64,000 nucleotides of DNA from Geodermatophilus africanus (GTDB lineage Bacteria; Actinomycetota; Actinomycetes; Mycobacteriales; Geodermatophilaceae), in the NCBI RefSeq assembly GCF_900107105.1, contig NZ_FNOT01000014.1:1-64000 (forward strand), given 5' to 3'. The notes below the pieces were generated by a model, which was not told the DNA's origin, made no database searches, and worked only from the letters and a program-made list of their open reading frames with translations. Every line of letters begins with the position of its first letter. Positions within the stretch are counted from its first letter, which is position 1. Below, one piece after another: positions 9,436 to 18,386 of this stretch. The translations under genes were made by a program, and so were the position numbers.

Positions 9436-10202
9436 TGGCCCGCCAGCCCGAGGGGCCGCCCCCGCCGCCCACCGTGCAGAAGCTGCGGCTGCGCTACGCC
9501 AAGCGCGGCCCGCTGCGTTTCGCCTCGCACCGCGACCTCGCCCGTGCCCTGGAGCGGGCGCTGCGCCGCGCCCGCGTGCCGATGGCCTTCTCCGCAGGCT
9601 TCTCGCCGCACCCGAAGATCTCCTACGTCGGCGCGGCGCCCACCGGCGCGGCCAGCGAGGCCGAGTACGTGGAGATCGGTCTGGCGGAGCGGCGCGACCC
9701 CGAGGAGGTGCGCGCCGCGCTGGACGCCTCGCTGCCCCCGGGCGTCGACGTCCTGGAGTGCGTGGAGGCGACCGAGGGCACCGGTTCGCTGGCCGATCGC
9801 ATCGACGCCGCCCGCTGGCGGGTGGAGCTGCCCGGCGTGTCGCCGGCCGAGCTGGCGGCGGCGGTCGCGGCGTTCCTCGCCGCCGACGTGGTCACCGTCG
9901 AGAAGCGCACCAAGAACGGCCTCCGGGACGTCGACGCGCGGGCGGCCGTGACCGGCGCGTCGGCGGGCGAGGAGGCAGGTTGTGCCATACTGCACATGGT
10001 CGTCCGGCAGGTGACGCCCGCCGTTCGACCCGACGACGTGTTGGCCGCCCTGGTAGCCGTCGCCGACCTGCGCCCGCCGTCGCCCCCCCGGGCCGTGCGT
10101 GAGGCGCAGGGCCGGCTCGACGACTGCGGGACCGTGGCCGACCCGCTCGGCCCGGACCGCGTCGCGGGCACCCGCTGCCAGGGGGAGCCCGCCGCAGTCT
10201 GA
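9435..10202 (+). CDS. TIGR03936/DUF2344 family protein
   Basis: 255 aa. The N-terminus KLRLRYAKRGPLRFASHRDLARALERALRRA and the FSAGFSPHPKISY stretch are typical of DUF2344, which in many bacteria is fused to the radical SAM partner encoded just upstream. Here the two are separate, with a one-base TAGTG overlap, so translational coupling is likely. The molecular function is unknown. The last 40 residues look poorly conserved. Confidence 0.85.
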   Translation: MARQPEGPPPPPTVQKLRLRYAKRGPLRFASHRDLARALERALRRARVPMAFSAGFSPHPKISYVGAAPTGAASEAEYVEIGLAERRDPEEVRAALDASLPPGVDVLECVEATEGTGSLADRIDAARWRVELPGVSPAELAAAVAAFLAADVVTVEKRTKNGLRDVDARAAVTGASAGEEAGCAILHMVVRQVTPAVRPDDVLAALVAVADLRPPSPPRAVREAQGRLDDCGTVADPLGPDRVAGTRCQGEPAAV

Positions 10203-10465
10203 CCGGTGGGCCCCGGGGCTCCACGCCGTCGAGCGACACGGCTGCCAGACGTGACGCACCCCGAGAGCTCGCACCACCGAACGACCCGCACCACCGGCGC
10301 CCGGCCGCGGCAACACCTCGCCCGGACACCGGCCCACAGACTTCGCGGATCGCGCCTGCCGCCCCACCCGGCGCGGCGGCCCGACCCGTCCGACCCCGTG
10401 CTCCTGCGCGGCCGCCAGTCCTCGCGATCGGCGCCCGGGAGCACCACACAGGAGGCGAGCCACGC

Positions 10466-13400
10466 GTGGCCGACCAGACAGACGACAGCACGACTACCCC
10501 GGCCGACGAGGGCCTCGACCCCGTGACCCCGCCGCAGGGCACGGCCGAGGACGAGCTCCGCGCCGCGGAGGCCGGCGAGGACGACGACGCCGGCGAGCAG
10601 GCCGCCGCGGAGGAGGGACCCGCCGCCGAGGAGGCGCAGGAGCCAGAGCCGGCGGCCGCCGAGCCCGAGGAGCCCGAGCCGGAGGCCGCGGAGCCCGAGG
10701 AGCTCCCGGTCTCCCGCTTCGGCGCCCAGTTCAGCTCCCCGGAGCCCACCGCGGTGATCGCCCGCCCCCGCCGGCGGGCCACCCGCCCGGCCGGCGCGGC
10801 CGACCCCGGCGACCACCCGCCCGTGCCGGCCGCGGCCCCGGCCATCCCGGCGTTCGTGAGCTTCGTGGCCCCCGCCGACACCGACGTCCCGCCTTCGCCG
10901 CGCCGCCGCAGCCGCCGTCCGGCGGAGTCGCCCACGGTGGAGGAGGCCGACGTCGAGCCGGCCGAGGACCTCGAGGAGGAGACCCCGGCGCCGCGCTCGC
11001 GGCGCGGCCGCTCCCGCCGCCGATCCGGCGCCGATGAGGCCCCGCTCCCGAGCGAGGACGACGGGACCGACGAGGACGGCACGGCGGACGCCGAGGCCGA
11101 CGACGGCGAGGACAACGGGTCCGCGGGCAGCCGGCGCCGCCGCCGGGGCCGCCGGGGCCGTGGCCGCGGGCGCAGCGGGGACGACGCCGCCGACACCGAG
11201 GGCGACGAGGACGCCGCCGACGAGGACGCCGACGAGGAGCAGGGCGCCGAGGAGACCGACGAGGACGCCGACGGCGACAGCGGCGAGGACACCGCCGAGG
11301 ACACCGCCGAGGACACCGCCGAGGACACCGCCGAGGACGACGAGGGCGAGGGCGGCTCCAGCACCCGTCGCCGTCGCCGGCGGCGCCGCCGCGGGAGCAG
11401 CGGAGAGGCCGGCGAGGCCACCGCGGAGGCCGACGACGACCGTCCCGAGCGGGCCGGCCGCAACGGCCGCACCACGAGCGACGACGACGTCAAGGGCGTC
11501 ACCGGCTCCACCCGGCTGGAGGCCAAGCGGCAGCGTCGCCGGGACGGTCGCGACAACGGCCGCCGCCGGGTGCCGATCCTCACCGAGGCGGAGTTCCTCG
11601 CCCGCCGCGAGGCAGTCGACCGCAAGATGGTCATCCGCCAGCGCGGCGAGCGCACGCAGATCGCCGTCCTCGAGGACGACGTGCTCGTCGAGCACTACGT
11701 GACCCAGGCGCAGGCGACGTCCTTCGCCGGCAACGTCTACCTCGGCCGGGTGCAGAACGTGCTGCCCAGCATGGAGGCGGCGTTCATCGACATCGGCAAG
11801 GGGCGCAACGCCGTCCTGTACGCCGGCGAGGTCAACTGGGACGCCGCGGGGCTGACCGGCAAGCAGCGCTCGATCGAGCAGGCGCTGAAGTCCGGCGACA
11901 AGGTGCTGGTGCAGGTCACCAAGGACCCGATCGGCCACAAGGGCGCCCGGCTCACCCAGCAGGTCAACCTGCCCGGCCGCTTCCTGGTCTACGTGCCCGG
12001 CGGCTCGATGACCGGCATCAGCCGCAAGCTGCCCGACACCGAGCGGCAGCGGCTCAAGGACGTCCTCAAGAAGATCGTCCCCGAGGACGCCGGCGTGATC
12101 ATCCGCACCGCCGCCGAGGGGGCCTCGGAGGAGGAGCTGACCCGCGACGTCGCCCGCCTGCAGGCGCAGTGGGACGTCATCCAGAAGAAGGCGGAGTCCT
12201 CCGCCAACGCCCCGTCGCTGCTCTACGGGGAGCCCGACCTCGCCATCCGGGTCATCCGCGATGTCTTCAACGAGGACTTCAAGGAGCTCGTCGTCCAGGG
12301 CGACGACGCCTGGGACACCGTGGAGGCCTACGTCGCGCACGTCTCCCCGGAGCTGGTCGGCCGGCTCACCCGGCACACCGGCGAGGGCGACGTCTTCCGC
12401 GACCTGCGCATCGACGAGCAGCTGACCAAGGCGCTCGACCGCAAGGTGTGGCTGCCCTCCGGCGGCTCGCTGGTCATCGACCGCACCGAGGCGATGACCG
12501 TCGTCGACGTCAACACCGGCAAGTTCACCGGCTCCGGGGGCAACCTCGAGCAGACCGTCACGCGCAACAACATGGAGGCGGCCGAGGAGATCGTCCGCCA
12601 GCTCCGGCTGCGCGACATCGGCGGCATCATCGTCATCGACTTCATCGACATGGTGCTCGAGAGCAACCGCGACCTGGTGCTGCGGCGGCTGACCGAGTGC
12701 CTGGGCCGTGACCGCACCAAGCACCAGGTCGCCGAGGTCACCTCGCTGGGCCTGGTGCAGATGACCCGCAAGCGGGTCGGGCAGGGCCTGCTCGAGGTGT
12801 TCTCCGAGCCGTGCGAGCACTGCCGCGGCCGGGGCGTCCTGGTGCACGTCGACCCGGTGGACGAGAAGCGCCGCGGCAACGGCGGCGGGGGCAACGGCCG
12901 GCGGGACCAGCAGCGCAGCGGCGGCAGGGACAGCGGTCCCCGCGACGACGCCAAGGACGCCGCGCCGGCCGAGCCCGTGGCGGTCGGCGCCGAGGCGCCG
13001 GCGGGCGACAGTCCGGACGGCGACGGCGAGGGCCAGCGCTCCGGCGGTGGACGGCGCAACCGCGGCCGCCGCAACCGCAGCCAGTCCGGCGAGGAGCGGG
13101 CGGCCGAGGACGCCGCGGTGCTCGCCACCGCCGGTGAGCCGGACGACGAGGACGCCGGGGCCGACGTCCCGGACGCCGTCGCCGATGTGGGGCCCTCTCC
13201 AGAGCACCGCCCCGAGCGTGCGAGGGGTGGGGAGGAGGGGGTCCTTTCTCAGCCCGACGCGGTGATCCCGGAGGCGGCGCCCGAGCCCGCCACCGACGAG
13301 CCGGCCGTCGAGCAGCCCGTCGCGCCGGAGCCCGTCGCTGAGGAGCTGGTCGCCGGGCAGCCGGTCGCCGCGGCATCGGCGCCCGCTGCGGAGCCGGTGC

Positions 13401-13717
13401 CCGCGGTGCAGGCGCTCGCCGAGCCGTCGCTCGCCGAGCCGGTGGACCGGGCCGTCGCCGAGCCGGTGGACCGGGCCGTCGAGGCCGGGGGGTCCGACGA
13501 CGAGGACGTGCCCGCCGGTGCCGGCCCGGACGACCCCGGTCCCATGGACGCCGAGCCCGCCGCGGAGCAGGCCGGAGGCGACGCGCCGCCGTCCGGCACG
13601 ACGACGGGGGAGACCCAGCCGCCGGTGGCCGACGACGGCAGCGGGACCGCCGCGCCGGTCACCCGCCCGCGCCGTCGCCGCGCCGCCAGCCGTCCCGCGG
13701 GCCCGCCCGCGTCCTGA
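10466..13717 (+). CDS. rne: ribonuclease E/G family endoribonuclease
   Basis: Single-strand endoribonuclease of mRNA decay and rRNA/tRNA processing. 1083 aa. Residues 1-360 are low-complexity, acidic and then Arg-rich, including four copies of a 12-base unit at about 11285-11335 encoding GEDTAED-type repeats. An S1 domain (GNVYLGRVQNVLPSMEAAF) lies near 420-460, the DVNTGKF catalytic motif near 681, and the Zn-link CEHC near 782. The C-terminal tail is Pro/Ala/Glu-rich and contains an in-frame copy of the genomic hairpin repeat. GTG start with CAGGAGG ten bases upstream; the 263-base upstream gap may be a leader. Confidence 0.93.
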   Translation: MADQTDDSTTTPADEGLDPVTPPQGTAEDELRAAEAGEDDDAGEQAAAEEGPAAEEAQEPEPAAAEPEEPEPEAAEPEELPVSRFGAQFSSPEPTAVIARPRRRATRPAGAADPGDHPPVPAAAPAIPAFVSFVAPADTDVPPSPRRRSRRPAESPTVEEADVEPAEDLEEETPAPRSRRGRSRRRSGADEAPLPSEDDGTDEDGTADAEADDGEDNGSAGSRRRRRGRRGRGRGRSGDDAADTEGDEDAADEDADEEQGAEETDEDADGDSGEDTAEDTAEDTAEDTAEDDEGEGGSSTRRRRRRRRRGSSGEAGEATAEADDDRPERAGRNGRTTSDDDVKGVTGSTRLEAKRQRRRDGRDNGRRRVPILTEAEFLARREAVDRKMVIRQRGERTQIAVLEDDVLVEHYVTQAQATSFAGNVYLGRVQNVLPSMEAAFIDIGKGRNAVLYAGEVNWDAAGLTGKQRSIEQALKSGDKVLVQVTKDPIGHKGARLTQQVNLPGRFLVYVPGGSMTGISRKLPDTERQRLKDVLKKIVPEDAGVIIRTAAEGASEEELTRDVARLQAQWDVIQKKAESSANAPSLLYGEPDLAIRVIRDVFNEDFKELVVQGDDAWDTVEAYVAHVSPELVGRLTRHTGEGDVFRDLRIDEQLTKALDRKVWLPSGGSLVIDRTEAMTVVDVNTGKFTGSGGNLEQTVTRNNMEAAEEIVRQLRLRDIGGIIVIDFIDMVLESNRDLVLRRLTECLGRDRTKHQVAEVTSLGLVQMTRKRVGQGLLEVFSEPCEHCRGRGVLVHVDPVDEKRRGNGGGGNGRRDQQRSGGRDSGPRDDAKDAAPAEPVAVGAEAPAGDSPDGDGEGQRSGGGRRNRGRRNRSQSGEERAAEDAAVLATAGEPDDEDAGADVPDAVADVGPSPEHRPERARGGEEGVLSQPDAVIPEAAPEPATDEPAVEQPVAPEPVAEELVAGQPVAAASAPAAEPVPAVQALAEPSLAEPVDRAVAEPVDRAVEAGGSDDEDVPAGAGPDDPGPMDAEPAAEQAGGDAPPSGTTTGETQPPVADDGSGTAAPVTRPRRRRAASRPAGPPAS
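13189..13250 (-). repeat. hairpin repeat inside the rne coding sequence
   Basis: In reverse orientation this stretch matches the intergenic hairpin family: GGACCCCCTCC ... CACCCCTCGCACGCTCG ... GGAGAGGGCCCC. It is read in frame as about 21 residues (908-929, GPSPEHRPERARGGEEGVLS), unlike the Pro/Ala/Glu-rich text around it. Every other copy here lies at a gene 3' end. Confidence 0.7.
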
Positions 13718-13822
13718 GGCCCCCGCAGGGTCCCGCCGTGGAAGGACCCCGTCCACCTCATCCCTCGCAGGCTCGGGACGAGCCTCTGGACGGGGCCGGC
13801 GGTGGGACCCTGCGGCGGGGCC
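13718..13822 (+). terminator. two nested hairpins after rne
   Basis: The outer stem pairs 13718-13734 with 13804-13822 (GGCCCC, GCAGGGTCCC against GGGACCCTGC, GGGGCC). The inner stem pairs 13744-13754 (GGACCCCGTCC) with 13788-13797 (GGACGGGGCC), enclosing a CCCTCGCAGGCTCGGG loop region. It starts at the base after the rne stop, so it probably separates rne from rplU-rpmA. Confidence 0.7.
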
Positions 13823-13835
13823 GTCGGGGCTCGGG

Positions 13836-13841
13836 TACGCT
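13836..13841 (+). promoter_or_regulatory. candidate -10 of rplU-rpmA
   Basis: TACGCT about 130 bases before rplU; a leader of roughly 120 bases with several G/C-rich complementary segments would follow. No clear -35 is seen, so this is tentative. Confidence 0.3.
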
Positions 13842-13969
13842 GGTCGGGTTGCACCGCCCCGGTGCCGCGCACCGCACGGTGCCGCCTGGGAGGCGGGCAG
13901 CCCGTCCAGCACCCGGCGCCCGACGTCCGGGCGCCACGCAGGACATGACAGAGGCGATCGAGGAGTTCA

Positions 13970-14284
13970 GTGGTGTACGCAGTCGTGAAGGCCGGTGGCC
14001 GGCAGCACAAGGTGGCCGTGGGCGACCGGTTCACGGTCAACCGTCTCGTGGGTGAGGCGGGCGACTCCGTCACCCTCCCGGCCCTGCTCCTGGTCGACGG
14101 GGACACCGTCACCAGCGACGCGGAGACGCTGGCGGGCGTGACCGTGACCGGCGAGATCGTCGGCCACGGCAAGGGCCCGAAGATCCGCATCCACAAGTTC
14201 AAGAACAAGACCGGCTACCACAAGCGTCAGGGGCACCGTCAGCCCCTCACCGACGTCGTGGTCCGCGACATCACGAAGGGCTGA
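13970..14284 (+). CDS. rplU: 50S ribosomal protein L21
   Basis: 104 aa, standard length. [20 protein letters not shown] opens the domain and [23 protein letters not shown] is the rRNA-binding L21 signature. Two consecutive GTG codons (13970, 13973) can start it; AGGAG at 13961-13965 is slightly better placed for the first. Followed by rpmA after 7 bases; the pair is one transcription unit ending at the hairpin at 14569. Confidence 0.97.
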   Translation: MVYAVVKAGGRQHKVAVGDRFTVNRLVGEAGDSVTLPALLLVDGDTVTSDAETLAGVTVTGEIVGHGKGPKIRIHKFKNKTGYHKRQGHRQPLTDVVVRDITKG

Positions 14285-14291
14285 CGCCGAC

Positions 14292-14549
14292 ATGGCACAC
14301 AAGAAGGGCGCCTCGTCCTCCCGCAACGGCCGCGACTCGAACGCGCAGCGCCTCGGCGTCAAGCGCTTCGGGGGCCAGGTCGTGAAGGCCGGGGAGATCA
14401 TCGTGCGCCAGCGCGGGACCCACTTCCACCCGGGCCTGGGCGTCGGCCGCGGCGGCGACGACACGCTGTTCGCGCTGCAGCCGGGCGCGGTCACCTTCGG
14501 CACCCGGCGGGGACGCAAGACCGTCTCCATCTCCGCCGTCGAGGCCTAG
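14292..14549 (+). CDS. rpmA: 50S ribosomal protein L27
   Basis: 85 aa. [23 protein letters not shown] is the classic N-terminus that reaches the peptidyl transferase centre, with no extra cleaved prefix as found in some Firmicutes. Ends in TAG, one of the few TAG stops in the window, then a strong hairpin. Confidence 0.98.
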   Translation: MAHKKGASSSRNGRDSNAQRLGVKRFGGQVVKAGEIIVRQRGTHFHPGLGVGRGGDDTLFALQPGAVTFGTRRGRKTVSISAVEA

Positions 14550-14568
14550 GCACCACTCATCTGACGCT

Positions 14569-14603
14569 CACGAGCGCACGGGCCACCGGCCCGTGCGCTC
14601 GTG
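14569..14603 (+). terminator. terminator hairpin after rpmA
   Basis: A perfect 16-base stem (14569-14584 with 14588-14603, CACGAGCGCACGGGCC) and a 3-base loop, 20 bases past the rpmA stop. It separates the ribosomal protein unit from obgE. Confidence 0.85.
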
Positions 14604-14639
14604 GCGCTTGACAGCGAAGAAGCAGGAGGCGGCGCGGAC

Positions 14640-16121
14640 ATGGCCGCTTTCGTCGACCGCGTGGTCGTGCACGTCGCCGCCGGGAACGGCGGGCACGGCG
14701 TCGCCTCGATCCACCGCGAGAAGTTCAAGCCGCTCGGCGGCCCCGACGGGGGCAACGGCGGCAACGGCGGGGACGTCGTCCTCGAGGTGGACCCCAGCGT
14801 GCACACGCTGCTCGACTTCCACCACCGACCGCACCAGAAGGCCGCCAACGGCCGCCCCGGTGAGGGGAGCAACCGCCACGGCGCCCGCGGCGAGGACCGG
14901 GTGCTGCGCGTCCCCGCGGGCACCGTGGTCAGCACCCCCGACGGCCGGGTGATCGCCGACCTGGTCGGCGCCGGCACCCGCGTCGTGCTCGCGCACGGCG
15001 GCAAGGGCGGCCTGGGCAACGCCGCGCTGGCCAACGCCCGGCGCAAGGCCCCGGGCTTCGCGCTGCTCGGCGAGCCGGGGGAGGCCCTCGACGCCGTCAT
15101 CGAGCTCAAGAGCATCGCCGACGTCGGGCTGGTCGGCTTCCCGTCGGCCGGCAAGTCCTCGCTCATCGCGGCCATGTCCGCCGCGCGGCCGAAGATCGCC
15201 GACTACCCGTTCACCACGCTGGTGCCCAACCTCGGCGTGGTCCGCGCCGGCGACACCGTCTTCACGATGGCCGACGTCCCCGGGCTCATCCCCGGCGCCT
15301 CCGAGGGCCGCGGGCTGGGCCTGGAGTTCCTTCGCCACATCGAGCGCTGCGCGGTCCTGGTGCACGTCGTCGACATGGCCACGATGGAGCCCGGCCGCGA
15401 CCCGGAGAGCGACATCGAGGCGTTGCAGTACGAGCTGGCGCAGTACCGCGAGGACCTCGTCGACCGGCTGCGGGTCGCCGTCCTCAACAAGGTGGACGTG
15501 CCCGACGGGCGCGAGCTGGTGGACCTGGTCCGCGAGCCGCTGGAGCAGCGCGGGCTGCAGGTCTTCCCGGTGAGCGCCGCGACCGGCGAGGGCCTGCGCG
15601 AGCTCGGCTTCGCGCTGGCCCGCGCGGTCGAGGAGCACCGCGCCGCGCTGCCCGAGCCCGAGCCGGTGCGGGTCACGCTGACCCCCCGGGCGGTCGACGA
15701 CAGCGGCTTCACCGTCGAGCGCGACCCGGACGACGAGGGCACGTTCACCGTGCGCGGCGTCAAGCCCGAGCGCTGGGTGCGCCAGACCGACTTCACCAAC
15801 GACGAGGCCGTCGGCTTCCTCGCCGACCGGCTCAACCGGCTCGGCGTCGAGGACGCCCTGCAGGAGGCCGGCGCGCAGGAGGGCGACACCATCGCCATCG
15901 GCGACGTCGCCTTCGACTTCGTGCCGACGCTGCCGGCCGGCACGCTGAGCGTCGAGGAGACCGCCGGCCTCGGCGGGCGGGGCACCGACTCCCGCATCGA
16001 CGCCCCGCACCGGGTGCGCGCCGAGGAGCGGCTGGCCGCCAAGAAGGCCCGCCGGGTGCCCTACGAGCTCACCGAGACCTGGACCGACGAGGACCTGCCC
16101 GACGGAGACGACGACGCATGA
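14640..16121 (+). CDS. obgE: GTPase Obg/CgtA
   Basis: Ribosome-associated GTPase for 50S assembly and stress control. 493 aa: glycine-rich Obg fold at the N-terminus ([19 protein letters not shown]), a G domain with [10 protein letters not shown] (P-loop), [15 protein letters not shown] (switch region), [12 protein letters not shown] and NKVD, then an OCT domain (about 340-430) and an acidic tail. ATG 14640 chosen because AGGAGG sits ten bases upstream and [18 protein letters not shown] matches family starts. Stop overlaps proB (ATGA). Confidence 0.96.
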   Translation: MAAFVDRVVVHVAAGNGGHGVASIHREKFKPLGGPDGGNGGNGGDVVLEVDPSVHTLLDFHHRPHQKAANGRPGEGSNRHGARGEDRVLRVPAGTVVSTPDGRVIADLVGAGTRVVLAHGGKGGLGNAALANARRKAPGFALLGEPGEALDAVIELKSIADVGLVGFPSAGKSSLIAAMSAARPKIADYPFTTLVPNLGVVRAGDTVFTMADVPGLIPGASEGRGLGLEFLRHIERCAVLVHVVDMATMEPGRDPESDIEALQYELAQYREDLVDRLRVAVLNKVDVPDGRELVDLVREPLEQRGLQVFPVSAATGEGLRELGFALARAVEEHRAALPEPEPVRVTLTPRAVDDSGFTVERDPDDEGTFTVRGVKPERWVRQTDFTNDEAVGFLADRLNRLGVEDALQEAGAQEGDTIAIGDVAFDFVPTLPAGTLSVEETAGLGGRGTDSRIDAPHRVRAEERLAAKKARRVPYELTETWTDEDLPDGDDDA

Positions 16122-17239
16122 GCCCGCGCCCGGAGATTGCCGGCGCGCGGCGGGTCGTGGTCAAGGTCGGCTCCTCGTCGCTGACCAGCCTGCCGGGTGG
16201 GCTGGACGAGCCGCGGCTGGCCGCGCTGGTCGACGTCCTCGGCGCGGTGCACGCGCAGGGCCGCGAGGTCGTCCTGGTCTCCTCGGGGGCCATCGCGGCC
16301 GGCCTGACCCCGCTGGGGGTCGTGGGCCGGCCGCGGGACCTCGCCACCGCCCAGGCCGCCGCCAGCGTGGGCCAGCTCCGGCTGGTGCAGACCTACGCCG
16401 ATGCCTTCGCCCGGCACGACGTCACCGTCGGCCAGGTGTTGCTGACCGCCGACGACCTCACCCGGCGCAGCCACTACCGCAACGCCCAGCGCACGCTGGA
16501 GCGACTGCTGACCTTCGGCGTGCTCCCGATCGTCAACGAGAACGACACGGTGGCCACCGAGGAGATCCGGTTCGGCGACAACGACCGGCTGGCCGCGCTG
16601 GTCGCGCACGTCGCCCGGGCCGACGCGCTGCTGCTGTTCAGCGACGTCGACGGCGTCTACGACGGCGACCCGCGGCAGGGCCCGGCGCAGCTGCTGGACA
16701 CCGTGCGCGACCCCGCGGACCTCGGGGAGGTCTCCCTCGGCACCGCCCGCCGCAACGGCGTGGGCACCGGCGGCATGGCGACCAAGGTCGAGGCCGCGCT
16801 GATCGCCGCGCAGGCCGGCGTCCCCGTCGTCGTCACCTCCGCCGCGCAGGCGGCCGCCGCGCTGGCCGGGGACCAGGTGGGCACCCGTTTCGCCGTCATG
16901 GGGCCGCGGCCCCGGGCCCGCCAGTTCTGGCTGCGCTTCGCCACCCGCCCGCGCGGCCGGCTGCACCTGGACGAGGGCGCGGTCCGGGCGGTGCGCGAGC
17001 GCGGCGCCTCGCTGCTGCCCGCGGGCGTCACCGGCGTGGCGGGGGAGTTCCTCGCCGACGACCCGGTGGAGCTCGTCGGCCCCGACGGCGTCGTGGTCGC
17101 CCGCGGCCTGGTGGCCTACGACGCCAAGGAGCTGCCCCCGCTGCTGGGCCGCAAGACCAGCGAGCTGGACCCGGAGTACCGGCGCGAGCTCGTGCACCGC
17201 GACGAGATGGTGCTCGTCCGGCGCCCGTCCCTCGGCTGA
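16118..17239 (+). CDS. proB: glutamate 5-kinase
   Basis: First step of proline synthesis: ATP-dependent phosphorylation of glutamate. 373 aa with the amino-acid kinase domain ([10 protein letters not shown] at the start, [38 protein letters not shown]) and a C-terminal PUA domain (residues about 280-360). Translationally coupled to obgE by an ATGA overlap. The next pathway gene, proA, is about 9.4 kb downstream rather than adjacent. The stop codon lies inside the shared terminator hairpin. Confidence 0.96.
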   Translation: MSPRPEIAGARRVVVKVGSSSLTSLPGGLDEPRLAALVDVLGAVHAQGREVVLVSSGAIAAGLTPLGVVGRPRDLATAQAAASVGQLRLVQTYADAFARHDVTVGQVLLTADDLTRRSHYRNAQRTLERLLTFGVLPIVNENDTVATEEIRFGDNDRLAALVAHVARADALLLFSDVDGVYDGDPRQGPAQLLDTVRDPADLGEVSLGTARRNGVGTGGMATKVEAALIAAQAGVPVVVTSAAQAAAALAGDQVGTRFAVMGPRPRARQFWLRFATRPRGRLHLDEGAVRAVRERGASLLPAGVTGVAGEFLADDPVELVGPDGVVVARGLVAYDAKELPPLLGRKTSELDPEYRRELVHRDEMVLVRRPSLG

Positions 17240-17270
17240 GGAAGGACCCCGGTCAGAGGGTCCCTCCTCA
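17237..17270. terminator. bidirectional terminator with both stop codons in its stem
   Basis: Arms 17237-17249 and 17258-17270 (TGAGGAAGGACCC / GGGTCCCTCCTCA) pair over 13 bases with one wobble and an 8-base loop. The first three bases of the left arm are the proB stop and the last three of the right arm are the ridA stop on the other strand. The GGACCC core resembles the hairpin repeat family. Confidence 0.8.
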
Positions 17271-17675
17271 GGGGAGCACGGCGATGGCGTCCACCTCGAC
17301 GAGCAGGTCCGGCTCGCCGAGCGCGGCCACCGGCAGGAGCGTGACCGGCTTGGTGAGGTCGAGGCGAAGGGCCTCGGCGGCGCGGCCCACGCCTGCGCCC
17401 AGGGCGGCCAGCTTCTCCGGTGACCAGTCCACGACGTACAGGGTGAGCTTGGCGACGTCGTCGAAGCTGCCACCCACCGCGGCGAGGGCGGTGGCCACGT
17501 TGAGGTAGGCCTGCTCGACCTGGGCGGCGAGGTCGCCGGCGCCCACCGGCTTCCCGTCCGCCGTCCGGGCGACCTGGCCGGCCAGGTAGACGGTGCGCGA
17601 GCCCGTGGCCACCGCCATCTGGCGGTAGAACTCCGGGGCAGGGATGCCTGGCGGGTTGGACAGCTGGATCGGCAC
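17268..17675 (-). CDS. RidA family (YjgF/YER057c/UK114) protein
   Basis: 135 aa. IQLSNPPGIPAPEFYRQMAVATGSRTVYLAGQVARTADGKPVG and the C-terminal PVAALGEPDLLVEVDAIAV are typical of RidA proteins, which hydrolyse reactive enamine/imine intermediates of PLP enzymes; some members have other roles. The canonical Arg that binds the carboxylate (in VAxxA/RVEVDA-type text) is replaced near the end by LVEVDAIAV, so catalysis is uncertain. GTG start with a GGGAG site. Divergent from tetR. Confidence 0.8.
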   Translation of the reverse strand: MPIQLSNPPGIPAPEFYRQMAVATGSRTVYLAGQVARTADGKPVGAGDLAAQVEQAYLNVATALAAVGGSFDDVAKLTLYVVDWSPEKLAALGAGVGRAAEALRLDLTKPVTLLPVAALGEPDLLVEVDAIAVLP

Positions 17676-17707
17676 GGGGAGCTCCCTCGGTCGGGGTGAT
17701 GTGACGT

Positions 17708-17719
17708 TGTTATGTAACA
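17708..17719. promoter_or_regulatory. candidate TetR operator between ridA and tetR
   Basis: Palindrome TGTTA-TG-TAACA in the 66-base divergent gap, upstream of a TATCCT hexamer (17729-17734) that sits 7 bases before the tetR GTG. Autoregulation and control of ridA are inferences from position. Confidence 0.5.
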
Positions 17720-17741
17720 CCGCTGCGCTATCCTTGGCAAC

Positions 17742-18386
17742 GTGCCCCGCGCCGCGGATCCCGCCGTCCGTCTCGCCCTGGTGGAGACGGCCGCCGAACT
17801 GCTCGCCCGCCGCGAACCGGTGACCGCCCGGTCGCTCGCCGACCGGGTGGGGACGTCGACGACCGCGCTCTACACGCACTTCGGCGGCATGCCCGGGCTG
17901 TGGCGGGCCGTGCGCAACGAGGGCTTCGTCCGGCTGGGCCGGCGCCTCGCCGCGGTGCCCCGCACCGACGACCCCGTGCGGGACCTCGCCGCGCTGGGCG
18001 CCGCCTACCTCGACAGCGCCCGGGCCGACCCGTTCCTGTACCGGGCGATGTTCGACGCGGCGGCCGACCTGGAGGAGCCGGCGGTCGCCGACGACGCCTT
18101 CGCCCTGCTCGTCGAGGCCGCGGACCGGGCACGCCGGGCCGGCCGCCTCGCCGAGGCGTCCGACCCACTCGCGGTGGCCACGTGCTACTGGGCCGGGGGG
18201 CACGGGCTGGCCATGCTCGTCGTGACCGGCGTGCTGCCCGCGGAGGCCCTCGCCCTGCACGGCCCCGAGCTGGCGGTCGCGGCCCTCGTCGCGGCGGGGG
18301 ACGAGCCCGGTCGGTGCCGGGCCTCGGTGCTCGCCGGCTGGTCCGGAGCCGGCGCCCGTGACCCGGGACCGACGACGCCGGGCTGA
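17742..18386 (+). CDS. TetR family transcriptional regulator
   Basis: 214 aa. The N-terminal helix-turn-helix is TARSLADRVGTSTTALYTHFGGMPGLWRAV (residues about 28-60), followed by an all-helical ligand domain with a TetR_C-like WHGGHGLAML-type segment (YWAGGHGLAML). Divergent from ridA, with a palindrome between them, so it probably represses itself and ridA. The inducer is unknown. Confidence 0.88.
   Translation: MPRAADPAVRLALVETAAELLARREPVTARSLADRVGTSTTALYTHFGGMPGLWRAVRNEGFVRLGRRLAAVPRTDDPVRDLAALGAAYLDSARADPFLYRAMFDAAADLEEPAVADDAFALLVEAADRARRAGRLAEASDPLAVATCYWAGGHGLAMLVVTGVLPAEALALHGPELAVAALVAAGDEPGRCRASVLAGWSGAGARDPGPTTPG

Noticed and set aside
9623-13912. A 1429-residue open frame on the minus strand opposite rne
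   Set aside because: Its sequence is Leu/Val/Gly/Ala low-complexity text mirroring rne codons; long antisense frames are expected at this GC content, and rne is certain.
13836-13969. An L21 leader of the kind known from Firmicutes upstream of rplU
   Set aside because: There are G/C-rich complementary segments, but I cannot match a defined leader structure; only a tentative -10 is reported.
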